From NCBI GenBank assembly GCA_036732025.1, contig DAINDE010000019.1, forward strand, positions 1 to 64,000: DNA of 64,000 nucleotides. Direction: 5' to 3'. The position numbers were made by a program, and so were the translations under genes. The notes beneath the pieces were generated by a model. That model was not told the DNA's origin. It did no database searches and saw only the letters and a program-made list of their open reading frames with translations. Source of the DNA: SSSZ01 sp036732025 (GTDB lineage: Bacteria; Pseudomonadota; Gammaproteobacteria; Burkholderiales; Rhodocyclaceae). This document shows, piece after piece, positions 17,706 to 25,749 of this stretch (positions are counted from its first letter, which is position 1; every line of letters starts with the position of its first letter).

Positions 17706-18503
17706 ATGACCGCGACACCCGCGCAAACCGGCACTCTGCCGCTTCCCCTGGCCGGCAAGAAAGGCCTCATCACCGGCATCGCCAACGACAAGTCCATCGC
17801 CTACGCCGTGGCCAAGGCGGTGCGGGAGCTGGGCGCCGAAATCGCCCTCACCTACCAGAACGACAAGACCGCCAACTACACCCGCCCCCTGGCCGAGGCC
17901 CTGGGCGCTCGCGTCTTCGAGAAACTGGACGTCTCACAACCGGGAAGCCTGGAAGGCGTCATCGAGAAATGCGGCGCCGAATTCGGCGAAATCGACTTCG
18001 CCATCCATTCCATGGCCTTCTGCAACGCCGACGACCTCCACGGCCGGGTCATCGATACCTCGGAAGCAGGCTTCGACGCCGCCATGAACGTCTCCTGCCA
18101 CAGCTTCCTGCGCATGGCCAAGGCCCTGGAACCCCTCATGGCCCACGGCGGCTCCCTCATCACCATGTCCTACCTGGGCGCCGAGCGGGTGGTGCGCAAC
18201 TATGGCGTCATGGGCATCATCAAGGCGGCGCTGGAATCCGCCGTCCGCTACATGGCCTACGACCTGGGGCCCAAGGGCATCCGCGTCTTCGCCGTCTCCC
18301 CCGGCCCCATCATGACCCGGGCCGCCTCCGGCATCGCCAACTTCAACCAGCTCCTGGAAGCCGACGCCGTCAAGGCGCCCCTGGGCCGCACCGTCACCAT
18401 CGAGGAAGTCGGCGCCCTCACGGCCTTCCTGTGCACCCCGGGCTCCTCAGGCATGACCGGGCAGACCATCTACGTGGACGCCGGCGCCCACATCGTCGCC
18501 TGA
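17706..18503 (+). CDS. fabI: Enoyl-[acyl-carrier-protein] reductase (NADH)
   Basis: Last reductive step of fatty-acid elongation. 265-residue short-chain dehydrogenase fold. The FabI-type nucleotide motif GIANDKSIA sits near residue 24. The catalytic Tyr and Lys lie in NYGVMGIIKA (Y-x6-K), with the additional conserved Tyr in SYLGAER. SPGPIMTRAASGI near the C-terminus is the FabI signature. The frame is open further upstream, but ATG 17706 has AAGGAG 7 nt before it and gives the family length. It is divergent from the pta-ackA operon. Confidence 0.95.
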   Translation: MTATPAQTGTLPLPLAGKKGLITGIANDKSIAYAVAKAVRELGAEIALTYQNDKTANYTRPLAEALGARVFEKLDVSQPGSLEGVIEKCGAEFGEIDFAIHSMAFCNADDLHGRVIDTSEAGFDAAMNVSCHSFLRMAKALEPLMAHGGSLITMSYLGAERVVRNYGVMGIIKAALESAVRYMAYDLGPKGIRVFAVSPGPIMTRAASGIANFNQLLEADAVKAPLGRTVTIEEVGALTAFLCTPGSSGMTGQTIYVDAGAHIVA

Positions 18504-18546
18504 GCGCGGTATCCTCGGGCTTTCCGTTCCCCCCGGAGGGCGGCCC

Positions 18547-19125
18547 GTGACCATCGCCCAAGGCTCGATCATCCCCGACCCGGTCCCCGACCACCCCCTC
18601 CTGCGGGGGAGGCAGGAGATCGGGCGCGGGGAGAACACCATCGTCCTGGAAGCCGGCGAGGTGGACGGCCAGGAGCGGGTCTACAAGCTCCTCTCGTCCC
18701 CCACCGACTACGCCTACTACACGGCGCCGGACCGTCCCGCCGGCACCCATTTCCCCGTGGTCTATGCGGACCACGGCACCGTCGGCCGCTCGAGCCGGGG
18801 CTTCCCCTTCCACATCGTCGAGGTGGAGCGCCTCTACCCGCTGCCCGGCAGCGGCCAGGCGGCGGATGCAGCCACCAAGATTTCCACCGCCTACTTCGAC
18901 GCCTGCCTCATGTGGCGCAACCTGGCCCAGGATATGGGGCGCATTGCCCTGCACCATCTGGTGGTCACCCCCATGGGCTGGACCGAAACGGTGCGCGAAT
19001 CCCTCCAGGCCCTGGAAGCCTTCGCCGGCGAATACGGCGCCCTGCCCGACCTCATCAAGGCCGACAACCTGATGATGCGCAAGGACGGCACCCTCGTCTT
19101 CTCCGACCCCGTGTTCATGGAATAA
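18547..19125 (+). CDS. Uncharacterised protein with degenerate protein-kinase-like C-terminus
   Basis: 192 residues, GTG start, no confident family recognised. The C-terminal DLIKADNLMMRKDGTLVFSD (D168, N174, D187) resembles the kinase catalytic loop (D-x-K-x-x-N) and metal-binding DFG region, here SDP. It is one residue longer than canonical between D and N. An N-terminal GRGENTIVLEAG could be a glycine-rich loop, and YKLL may supply the ATP-binding lysine. This suggests a small, divergent kinase or pseudokinase; that is inference. It is followed 4 nt later by a cysteine-phosphatase-like gene whose first 16 nt around the start are identical (CC-GTGACCATCGCCCA), both encoding MTIAQ. Confidence 0.7.
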   Translation: MTIAQGSIIPDPVPDHPLLRGRQEIGRGENTIVLEAGEVDGQERVYKLLSSPTDYAYYTAPDRPAGTHFPVVYADHGTVGRSSRGFPFHIVEVERLYPLPGSGQAADAATKISTAYFDACLMWRNLAQDMGRIALHHLVVTPMGWTETVRESLQALEAFAGEYGALPDLIKADNLMMRKDGTLVFSDPVFME

Positions 19126-19129
19126 GGCC

Positions 19130-19615
19130 GTGACCATCGCCCAGATCCACTTCACCTCCCGCGAGCACGCCGAATCCCTCAAGGGTGATCCGGCCATGGC
19201 GGTCATTTCCATCACCGACCCGGGGGCGCCGCCGGCCCGGCTCGATCCGCTTTTCCTGCACGTCCTGCGCCTGGCCTTCTTTGACGCCGTCCCCGCCGAC
19301 GAATACATGCCGGCGCTGCCGGGCCTCTTCGACCTGCCCCTGGCCCGGCGGGTGGTCGAGTTCGTCGGGCGCCTGCATGGGGCCCCGGAGGTGCTATCCC
19401 TGCTGGTCCATTGCGAATACGGCGTCAGCCGCTCGGCGGCGGTGGCCCTCTTCGCCGAGGCCTGCACCGGCGCACCGCTGGCGGCGCGGGAATACACCGG
19501 CGAAGCCAACCAGTGGGTCATCGACCGCCTGCAGCAGGCGCATCCGGGCCTGGAGATCGAGGTGCCGCCGCCGGCGGCCGCCCGGGAACGCCGGCTGGCG
19601 CCGCGCCCGTTCTAG
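19130..19615 (+). CDS. Tyrosine/dual-specificity phosphatase-like protein
   Basis: 161 residues, GTG start. VHCEYGVSRSAAVA (H94, C95, R101) is an exact HCX5R phosphate-binding loop of cysteine-dependent phosphatases, and the segment LRLAFFDAVPADE upstream could supply the general-acid aspartate (D52). The overall length suits a minimal dual-specificity phosphatase or a member of the predicted-protein-tyrosine-phosphatase families. It lies 4 nt after a kinase-like gene, suggesting opposing activities on a shared substrate. Substrate is unknown. Confidence 0.75.
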   Translation: MTIAQIHFTSREHAESLKGDPAMAVISITDPGAPPARLDPLFLHVLRLAFFDAVPADEYMPALPGLFDLPLARRVVEFVGRLHGAPEVLSLLVHCEYGVSRSAAVALFAEACTGAPLAAREYTGEANQWVIDRLQQAHPGLEIEVPPPAAARERRLAPRPF

Positions 19616-19720
19616 TCCGCGGACCGAATGCCCCATCCCGCGGCCGGTTGACCGAGCGCAACAAGTCGTAACGCAAGGGTGCTAGGCTATGCCCGTTGAG
19701 TGATCACGGAGGGCATCCAA

Positions 19721-21628
19721 GTGGCCATGAACGCATCCCACCCGGAAGCGATCGCCGGCATCGTCGACCGCGTGGCCGCCCGCTACCGGCGCGACCCCAC
19801 CTGCATGGTGCAGATCCTGCGGGAAATCCAGGAGGCCTGCGACTGGCTGCCGCCGGAAGCGATCGACCGCCTGCAGGCGGTCCTCAATGTGCCCCGCACC
19901 AAGATCGAAGGGGTCGCCGGCTTCTACGCCTTCTTCTACCTGCAGCCCCGGGGCCGCTACCGCATTCTCTTCTCCGACAACATCACCGACCGCATGGGCG
20001 GCAACATGGCCCTCATGGAGCGCCTCTGCGCCGCCCTCTGGGTGGAGCCCGGGAAGGTTTCCGAAGACGGCCTGGTGAGCGTGGACAAGACTTCCTGCAC
20101 CGGCATGTGCGACCAGGGCCCGGCCCTGCTGGTGAATAACCTCGCCGTCACCCGGCTGAGCGAGGAACGCATTGACCGGATCGCCGATCTGGTGCGTGAA
20201 ACCGTGCCCCTGGCCGAGTGGCCGGCGGAATTCTTCACGGTGGAAGACAACGTGCGCCGGGCCGACCTCCTCCTCGGCTGCGCCATGGCCCCCGGGGACG
20301 CCCTGCGCGCCGCCCGCGCCCGGGCGCCCAGCGAGGGCGTGCACGCCACCAACATGCGCTCCTGGCGGGAAGGCCTGCCCTCCGGCCTGGGCGGTCCGGC
20401 CGCCATGCTCGACGAGATCAAGCGCTCCAACCTGCGGGGCCGGGGCGGCGCCGGCTTCACCACCGGCCTCAAGTGGGAAGCCTGCCGCAACGCCCCCCTG
20501 AAGCCCGGCCAGCAGCGCTTCGTCGTCTGCAATGCCGACGAGGGCGAGCCCGGCACCTTCAAGGACCGCGTTCTCCTCACCGCCCACGCCGACCTCGTCT
20601 TCGAGGGCATGACCGTGGCCGCCTACACCGTCGGCGCCCGCCGGGGCTTCCTCTACCTGCGGGGCGAGTACCGCTACCTCCTCGACCACCTCAACGCCGT
20701 GCTGCAGCGCCGCCGGGAGCAGAAACTCCTGGGCACCGACATCCTCGGCATCCCCGGCGCCGATTTCGATATCGACATCCACCTCGGCGCCGGCGCCTAC
20801 GTCTGCGGCGAGGAATCGGCCCTCATCGAATCCCTGGAAGGCAAGCGGGGCACTCCCCGCAACCGGCCGCCTTTCCCCGTCACCAACGGCTACCTGGACC
20901 AGCCCACCATCGTCAATAACGTCGAGACCTTCGCCGCCGCAGCGCTGATTGCCCTCAACGGCGGCGACTGGTACGCCGGCATCGGTACCAGACAGTCGGC
21001 GGGCACCAAGGTCCTTTCCGTCTCCGGCGATTGTCCCCGGCCCGGGCTTTACGAATACCCCTTCGGCGTCAGCGTCCGCCAGGTGCTGGAAGACTGCGGC
21101 GCCACGGACGTGCAGGCGGTGCAGGTGAGCGGCCCCTCCGGCGTCTGCCTGGGGCCCGACGAGTTCGACCGCAAGATCGGCTTCGAGGACATCCCCACCG
21201 CCGGCGCCTTCATGGTCTTCGACCGGAGCCGGGACATGTTCGAGGTGGCCCGCAACTTCGTGCATTTCTTCCAGCACGAGAGCTGCGGCTTCTGCACCCC
21301 CTGCCGGGTCGGCACCTCGCTCTTGAAGAACCTCATGGACAAGCTCCACAACGGCCACGGCTCCCCCTACGACTTCGCCGAGATCGAGCGCCTCAACCAG
21401 TTGCTCCAGTCCATGAGCCACTGCGGCCTCGGCCACACCGCCTGCAACCCGGTGCTGGACACCATCGCCCGCTTCCGTCCGGCCTACGACCGGCGCCTGG
21501 AGCACCGCGACTTCACCCCGGCCTTCGACCTCGACCGGGCCCTGGCCGCCGCCCGCCAGATGACTGGCCGCGACGACCCAGGCGCCCACATCGTTCCCGA
21601 AGAATTCGGCGAGGAAAAGACATCATGA
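19721..21628 (+). CDS. hoxF: NAD-reducing hydrogenase diaphorase subunit HoxF
   Basis: Flavoprotein that exchanges electrons with NAD+ in the cytoplasmic bidirectional [NiFe] hydrogenase. About 635 residues. The N-terminal NuoE-like domain (about 1-150) keeps only one cysteine pair (SCTGMCDQG); the first pair of a [2Fe-2S] site is missing. The NuoF-like part shows RGRGGAGFTTGLKW (NADH), GAGAYVCGEESALIES (FMN) and ESCGFCTPCRVG with CGLGHTACNP ([4Fe-4S]). GTG at 19721 has GGAGGG 7 nt upstream; an ATG two codons later is the alternative. It overlaps hoxU by ATGA. Confidence 0.93.
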   Translation: MAMNASHPEAIAGIVDRVAARYRRDPTCMVQILREIQEACDWLPPEAIDRLQAVLNVPRTKIEGVAGFYAFFYLQPRGRYRILFSDNITDRMGGNMALMERLCAALWVEPGKVSEDGLVSVDKTSCTGMCDQGPALLVNNLAVTRLSEERIDRIADLVRETVPLAEWPAEFFTVEDNVRRADLLLGCAMAPGDALRAARARAPSEGVHATNMRSWREGLPSGLGGPAAMLDEIKRSNLRGRGGAGFTTGLKWEACRNAPLKPGQQRFVVCNADEGEPGTFKDRVLLTAHADLVFEGMTVAAYTVGARRGFLYLRGEYRYLLDHLNAVLQRRREQKLLGTDILGIPGADFDIDIHLGAGAYVCGEESALIESLEGKRGTPRNRPPFPVTNGYLDQPTIVNNVETFAAAALIALNGGDWYAGIGTRQSAGTKVLSVSGDCPRPGLYEYPFGVSVRQVLEDCGATDVQAVQVSGPSGVCLGPDEFDRKIGFEDIPTAGAFMVFDRSRDMFEVARNFVHFFQHESCGFCTPCRVGTSLLKNLMDKLHNGHGSPYDFAEIERLNQLLQSMSHCGLGHTACNPVLDTIARFRPAYDRRLEHRDFTPAFDLDRALAAARQMTGRDDPGAHIVPEEFGEEKTS

Positions 21629-22329
21629 GCCAGACCTTCACCCTGGACGACAAGACCATTCCCTTCGAGGACGGCCAGACCATCCTCCAGGCCGCCAGCC
21701 AGGCCGGGGTCTTCATCCCCCACCTCTGCTACCACCCGGATTTCAAGCCCCACGGCTCCTGCAAGCTGTGCACCGTCAAGGTCAACGGCCGCCAGACCGC
21801 CTCCTGCACCATGCGCGCCGCCGCCGGCATGCGGGTGGAGAGCAACACCGACGAACTCAATGCCGAGCGCCGGGCGCTCACCCAGATGCTCTTCGTCGAA
21901 GGCAACCACTTCTGCCCCTCCTGCGAAAAGAGCGGCGACTGCAAGCTGCAGGCCACCGCCTATCACCTGGGCATGATGTCGCCCCATTTCGACCACTTCT
22001 TCCCCAACCGGCCGGTGGATGCCTCCCACCCCGAACTGCTGCTCGATTTCAACCGCTGCATCCTCTGCTCCCTGTGCGTGCGGGCCAGCCGGGACGTGGA
22101 CGGCAAGAACGTCTTCGCCCTCTCCGGGCGTGGCATCAAGACCCACCTCATCGTCAACGCCAAGTCCGGCCGCCTGGCGGATACCGACATCGCCATGACC
22201 GACAAGGCGGTGAGCGTCTGCCCGGTGGGGGTGATCCTCAGGAAGCGCCGCGGCTTTGCCGTGCCCATCGGCGAGCGTACCTTCGACAAGGCGCCCATCG
22301 GTGAAGTCCTGGTCAAGGAGGAGAACTGA
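21625..22329 (+). CDS. hoxU: NAD-reducing hydrogenase diaphorase subunit HoxU
   Basis: 234-residue electron-transfer subunit homologous to the N-terminal third of NuoG. C35, C46, C49 and C61 form the [2Fe-2S] ferredoxin site; NHFCPSCEKSGDC gives the His-Cys3 [4Fe-4S] site; RCILCSLC with CPVGVI gives another [4Fe-4S] site. It connects HoxF to the hydrogenase module HoxYH. The start overlaps the hoxF stop by 4 nt, and hoxY follows 1 nt after the stop. Confidence 0.95.
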   Translation: MSQTFTLDDKTIPFEDGQTILQAASQAGVFIPHLCYHPDFKPHGSCKLCTVKVNGRQTASCTMRAAAGMRVESNTDELNAERRALTQMLFVEGNHFCPSCEKSGDCKLQATAYHLGMMSPHFDHFFPNRPVDASHPELLLDFNRCILCSLCVRASRDVDGKNVFALSGRGIKTHLIVNAKSGRLADTDIAMTDKAVSVCPVGVILRKRRGFAVPIGERTFDKAPIGEVLVKEEN

Positions 22330-22330
22330 C

Positions 22331-22885
22331 ATGGACGCCCCCGTAAAAAAGAAGCTTCGCGTCGCCACCACTTCCCTGGCCGGCTGCTTCGGCTGCCACA
22401 TGTCCTTCCTCGACATCGACGAGCGGCTGTTCACCCTCCTCGACCACATCGAGTTCGACCGCTCGCCGCTGACCGACATCAAGGAAGTGGGGGAGGGCAC
22501 CGACATCGGCATCATCGAAGGCGGCCTGTGCAACGCCGAGAACGTCCACGTCCTGCGGGAATTCCGCAAAAACTGCCGCATCCTCATCGCCATGGGCGCC
22601 TGCGCCATCAACGGCGGCCTGCCCGCCCAGCGCAACCACTTGCCCCTGCCCACCATCCTGGAAGAGGTCTATCACACCAGCCCCGGCCTTTCCAACGGCC
22701 TCATCCCCAACGACCCGGAACTGCCCCTGCCGCTCAACAAGGTGCACCCCATCCACGAGGTGGTGAAGATCGACTACTTCATCCCCGGCTGTCCGCCTTC
22801 CGGCGACGCCATCTGGAAGGTGCTCACCGACCTCCTGGCCGGCCGCGAGCCGCAACTGGGGCACGGCCTCATGCACTTCGACTGA
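22331..22885 (+). CDS. hoxY: NAD-reducing hydrogenase small subunit HoxY
   Basis: 184-residue small subunit of the [NiFe] hydrogenase with a single proximal [4Fe-4S] cluster: C19 and C22 (AGCFGCHMS), the cysteine in MGACAINGG and that in PGCPPSGD. There is no twin-arginine signal, consistent with a cytoplasmic enzyme. The frame is open upstream, but ATG 22331 directly follows hoxU and fits the family. Confidence 0.95.
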   Translation: MDAPVKKKLRVATTSLAGCFGCHMSFLDIDERLFTLLDHIEFDRSPLTDIKEVGEGTDIGIIEGGLCNAENVHVLREFRKNCRILIAMGACAINGGLPAQRNHLPLPTILEEVYHTSPGLSNGLIPNDPELPLPLNKVHPIHEVVKIDYFIPGCPPSGDAIWKVLTDLLAGREPQLGHGLMHFD

Positions 22886-22898
22886 AAAAGGTGGCCCC

Positions 22899-24458
22899 AT
22901 GACCTACCAACTGGAAACCGCCCAACACCCCGAAAAACTCCGCCGCGTCGCCATCGACCCCGTTTCCCGGGTGGAAGGCCACGGCAAGGTGACCCTGCTC
23001 CTCGACGACCAGAACAAGGTGCACCAGGTGCGCCTGCACATCGTCGAATTCCGCGGTTTCGAGAAATTCATCCAGGGCCGCCCCTACTGGGAAGTGCCGG
23101 TGATGGTCCAGCGGCTCTGCGGCATCTGCCCGGTGTCCCACCACATCGCCGCCTCCAAGGCCATGGACGTCATCGTCGGCGCCAGGAAGCTCACCCCCAC
23201 CGCCGAGAAGGTGCGCCGCCTCATGCACTACGGCCAGATGCTGCAGTCCCACGCCCTGCACTTCTTCCACCTGTGCTCGCCGGACCTGCTCTTCGGCTTC
23301 GATTCCGACGTCACCCGCCGCAACATCGTCGGCGTCGCCCAGGAACACCCGGAAATCGCCAAGCGCGGCGTGCTTCTGCGGAAGTTCGGCCAGGAGATCA
23401 TCCGCGTCACCGCCGGCAAGCGCATCCACGGCACCGGCTCCGTCCCCGGCGGGGTGAACAAGTCGCTGACCGTGGCCGAGCGGGACGGGCTCCTCAAGGA
23501 GGTCTACCAGATCATCGCCTGGTCGCGGGAAGCGGTGCACCTCATCCAGAAGGTGCACATGCAGGACCCGGGGCTCTACAACAGCTTCGGCATCTTCCGC
23601 TCCAACTTCATGTCCCTGGTCGGCACCGGCGGCGACCTGGACTTCTACCACGGCGCCCTGCGGGCCCGGGACGACAACGGCAGGATCATCTTCGACGACG
23701 TCGACTACCAGCAGTACGACAAATACATCGAAGAGGAAGTGAAGCCCTGGAGCTACATGAAGTTCCCCTTCCTGCGGGCGATCGGCAAGGAAAACGGTTG
23801 GTACAAGGTGGGGCCGCTGGCCCGGGTGCAGAACTGCGACCAGATCCCCACTCCCTTCGCCGAACACGAACGCCGCGAATTCGTCGACTACGCCGGCGGC
23901 ACCCCCATGCACGCGCCGCTCGCCTACCACTGGACGCGCATGATCGAAATGCTCCACGCTGCCGAAGAGATCAAGGAACTGCTCCACGACGACGACATCC
24001 TGGGCAGCGATCTCATGACCCGGGGCGAACGCCAGACCGAAGGCGTCGGCGTCATCGAGGCCCCCCGCGGCACGCTTTTCCACCACTACCGGGTGGACGA
24101 GAACGACGTCGTCACCATGGCCAACCTCATCGTCTCCACCACCAACAACAACCAGGCCATGAACGAAGCGGTACGGCATGTCGCCCGCCGCTACCTGCAC
24201 GGCCGCGAGGTCACCGAGGGGCTCCTCAACCACATCGAAGTCGCCATCCGCGCCTTCGACCCCTGCCTCTCCTGCGCCACCCACGCCCTGGGCAAGATGC
24301 CTCTGGAGGTGGAACTGGTCGATCCCGATGGCTCCCTGGTCCACAGCCTGAGCCGGGCATCGGACCAGCCATCAACACCGCCTACCTCCGTTCGGGCTGA
24401 GCCTGTCGAAGCCCGGGATGCACCGCCCTTCGACAGGCTCAGGGCGAACGGGCCATAG
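22899..24458 (+). CDS. hoxH: NAD-reducing hydrogenase large subunit HoxH, with repeat-derived C-terminal tail
   Basis: Catalytic subunit with the Ni-Fe(CN)2CO site. Ligands are visible as C74/C77 (RLCGICPVSHH) and C456/C459 (DPCLSCATH, ending at H462). Maturation by HoxW cleaves after that histidine. The remaining 57 residues are longer than the 24-residue extension of the Ralstonia enzyme, because a dispersed palindromic repeat (24388-24451) supplies the last part. This tail is removed on maturation, so the enzyme could remain functional. An AAGGTGG site precedes the ATG. Confidence 0.94.
   Translation: MTYQLETAQHPEKLRRVAIDPVSRVEGHGKVTLLLDDQNKVHQVRLHIVEFRGFEKFIQGRPYWEVPVMVQRLCGICPVSHHIAASKAMDVIVGARKLTPTAEKVRRLMHYGQMLQSHALHFFHLCSPDLLFGFDSDVTRRNIVGVAQEHPEIAKRGVLLRKFGQEIIRVTAGKRIHGTGSVPGGVNKSLTVAERDGLLKEVYQIIAWSREAVHLIQKVHMQDPGLYNSFGIFRSNFMSLVGTGGDLDFYHGALRARDDNGRIIFDDVDYQQYDKYIEEEVKPWSYMKFPFLRAIGKENGWYKVGPLARVQNCDQIPTPFAEHERREFVDYAGGTPMHAPLAYHWTRMIEMLHAAEEIKELLHDDDILGSDLMTRGERQTEGVGVIEAPRGTLFHHYRVDENDVVTMANLIVSTTNNNQAMNEAVRHVARRYLHGREVTEGLLNHIEVAIRAFDPCLSCATHALGKMPLEVELVDPDGSLVHSLSRASDQPSTPPTSVRAEPVEARDAPPFDRLRANGP
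24388..24451. repeat. Dispersed palindromic repeat, copy 1 (inside hoxH 3' end)
   Basis: Two near-identical inverted arms of about 25 nt (24388-24412 and 24425-24451) share the core GAGCCTGTCGAAG/CTTCGACAGGCTC. They flank a short variable centre. A second copy lies at 28297-28360. This short interspersed palindrome type is seen in many proteobacterial genomes and reads as SVRAEPVEA...FDRLRANG when translated, as here. Confidence 0.85.
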
Positions 24459-24462
24459 GAAT

Positions 24463-24960
24463 ATGAAGCCCCCAGTCGTCTTCGCCATCGGTAACCCCAG
24501 CCGCGGCGACGACGCCCTTGGCCCCCACCTCCTGGCCCGACTGGAGGCGTGGCTAGCGGAGCAGGGCAGGGCAGACGAGGTCGAATTGATCGAAGACTTC
24601 CAGCTCAACATCGAGCACGCCCTCGACCTGGAAGGCCGCCGTCTCGCCCTTTTCATCGACGCCGGCACCGGCACCCCCGCCCCCTACACCTTCACCCGCC
24701 TGCAACCCGCCCCCGACCTCGGCCCCAGCACCCACGCCCTCGAACCCGGCGCCGTGCTGCGGGTCTTCCACCAAACCTGCCCGGGGGCGGCGCCCGAATG
24801 CTTCGTCCTCTGCGTGCGGGGGGAGCGGTTCGAGCTGGGGGAGGGGGTGGGAGAGGCGGCTGCCAGGTATGCGGATGAGGCTTGGGGGCTGCTTCAAAAG
24901 CTGATCGCGCGGCCCGACCCTTCGATGTGGAGTGAGGTTGTCCAACTGATCGGCGCTTGA
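24463..24960 (+). CDS. hoxW: Hydrogenase maturation protease HoxW
   Basis: 165-residue endopeptidase of the HyaD/HycI family that trims the HoxH C-terminus after nickel insertion. The N-terminal signature GNPSRGDDALGP (residues 10-21) carries a nickel-sensing acidic residue, and FIDAGTGTPAPY carries the second conserved Asp. It starts 4 nt after hoxH, so it belongs to the hox operon. No hyp accessory genes lie in the window. Confidence 0.9.
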   Translation: MKPPVVFAIGNPSRGDDALGPHLLARLEAWLAEQGRADEVELIEDFQLNIEHALDLEGRRLALFIDAGTGTPAPYTFTRLQPAPDLGPSTHALEPGAVLRVFHQTCPGAAPECFVLCVRGERFELGEGVGEAAARYADEAWGLLQKLIARPDPSMWSEVVQLIGA

Positions 24961-24981
24961 GGGGGGTTGAGGCGGCAGCTC

Positions 24982-25009
24982 GGCCTTGTGTTGAATTCCA
25001 CATAAGGCC
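24982..25009 (+). terminator. Stem-loop downstream of the hox operon
   Basis: A 10-bp inverted repeat (24982-24991 with 25000-25009, one G-U pair) with an 8-nt loop lies 21 nt after hoxW. No T-run follows, so it may be a 3'-end stabilising hairpin rather than a full intrinsic terminator. Confidence 0.45.
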
Positions 25010-25112
25010 AACAATCAGTCACATGCACCGCCAGATACATCTCCCAGACCAATTTTGCCTTACCATTCCGTCATCGCCACCAAGGCGACAAAACGATCAC
25101 GGGGGAACGTTG

Positions 25113-25733
25113 ATGAACGGGGGATGGCTGGGGGTGTTGGCCCTGGTGTTGGGTCTGGCGGCGGGTCTGGCCCGGGCCGAGGCGGTGGATCTGGATACCT
25201 GCACGGACGCCGCCGGGCGGGCCATTGCCGGCGAGGCGGACCCGGCTCTCAAGGTGCTGGTGAAGGTCGGCAAGAAGGACGGGCAGACGGTGATGCGCTA
25301 CAACCCGGATCTGCTGCCGGATCTTTCCGCCACGGTGCGCCAGTTCTTCTACGCCCAGGCCTGCGCCCGGCTTTCCGTGGGCAACCGCCCCGGGGCGGTG
25401 CGGGCGGCGGATTGCGCCGCGGCGGAGATGCTCCGCGCGGGCGGCTTGCTGGGGGAGGGCGGCGATGCGCTGGCGCGGCTGCAGGCCGAGCTGGTCTTTG
25501 CCGACGAGACCTGGGCGCAGTTGCCGGGGCCACGCCGCAGCTTCGATTTCGGGGCTTGCCCCCGGGGCGCCGGGCTGATTCTGCCGGAACCAAAGCCGGC
25601 CACCGACCGGCAGCGGGAGTGGGATGCCTGCGTGCGCCACTGCGGCGACCGCCTGTACCGCTGCCCCGGCCGCGGCGCCGGGGCCGGGTGCCAGGAGGCT
25701 TACGACGCCTGCCAGGCGGCCTGCCGCCGGTGA
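25113..25733 (+). CDS. Uncharacterised exported protein with Cys-rich C-terminus
   Basis: 206 residues, family not recognised. Residues 1-22 form a signal peptide (hydrophobic GVLALVLGLAAGL, cleavage near ARA-EA), so the product is periplasmic or secreted. The C-terminal about 35 residues hold several cysteines in the pattern CVRHCG, CPGRG, GCQEAYDACQAAC, suggesting disulfides or metal binding. The mid region is helical and Ala-rich. The frame is open upstream, but ATG 25113 lies after a GGGGGAA segment and creates the signal peptide. It converges with terC, ending 16 nt from it. Confidence 0.7.
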   Translation: MNGGWLGVLALVLGLAAGLARAEAVDLDTCTDAAGRAIAGEADPALKVLVKVGKKDGQTVMRYNPDLLPDLSATVRQFFYAQACARLSVGNRPGAVRAADCAAAEMLRAGGLLGEGGDALARLQAELVFADETWAQLPGPRRSFDFGACPRGAGLILPEPKPATDRQREWDACVRHCGDRLYRCPGRGAGAGCQEAYDACQAACRR

Positions 25734-25749
25734 CGGCCGGGCCGTTGGC

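Noticed and set aside
19648..19661. FNR-like TTGACCGAGCGCAA upstream of hoxF
   Set aside because: Only the left half fits; the right half matches three of five bases, and no -10 element lies at a suitable distance.
19616..19720. Search for a sigma54 promoter of the hox operon
   Set aside because: No TGGC-N8-TGC pattern was found in the upstream region; the promoter type remains unassigned.
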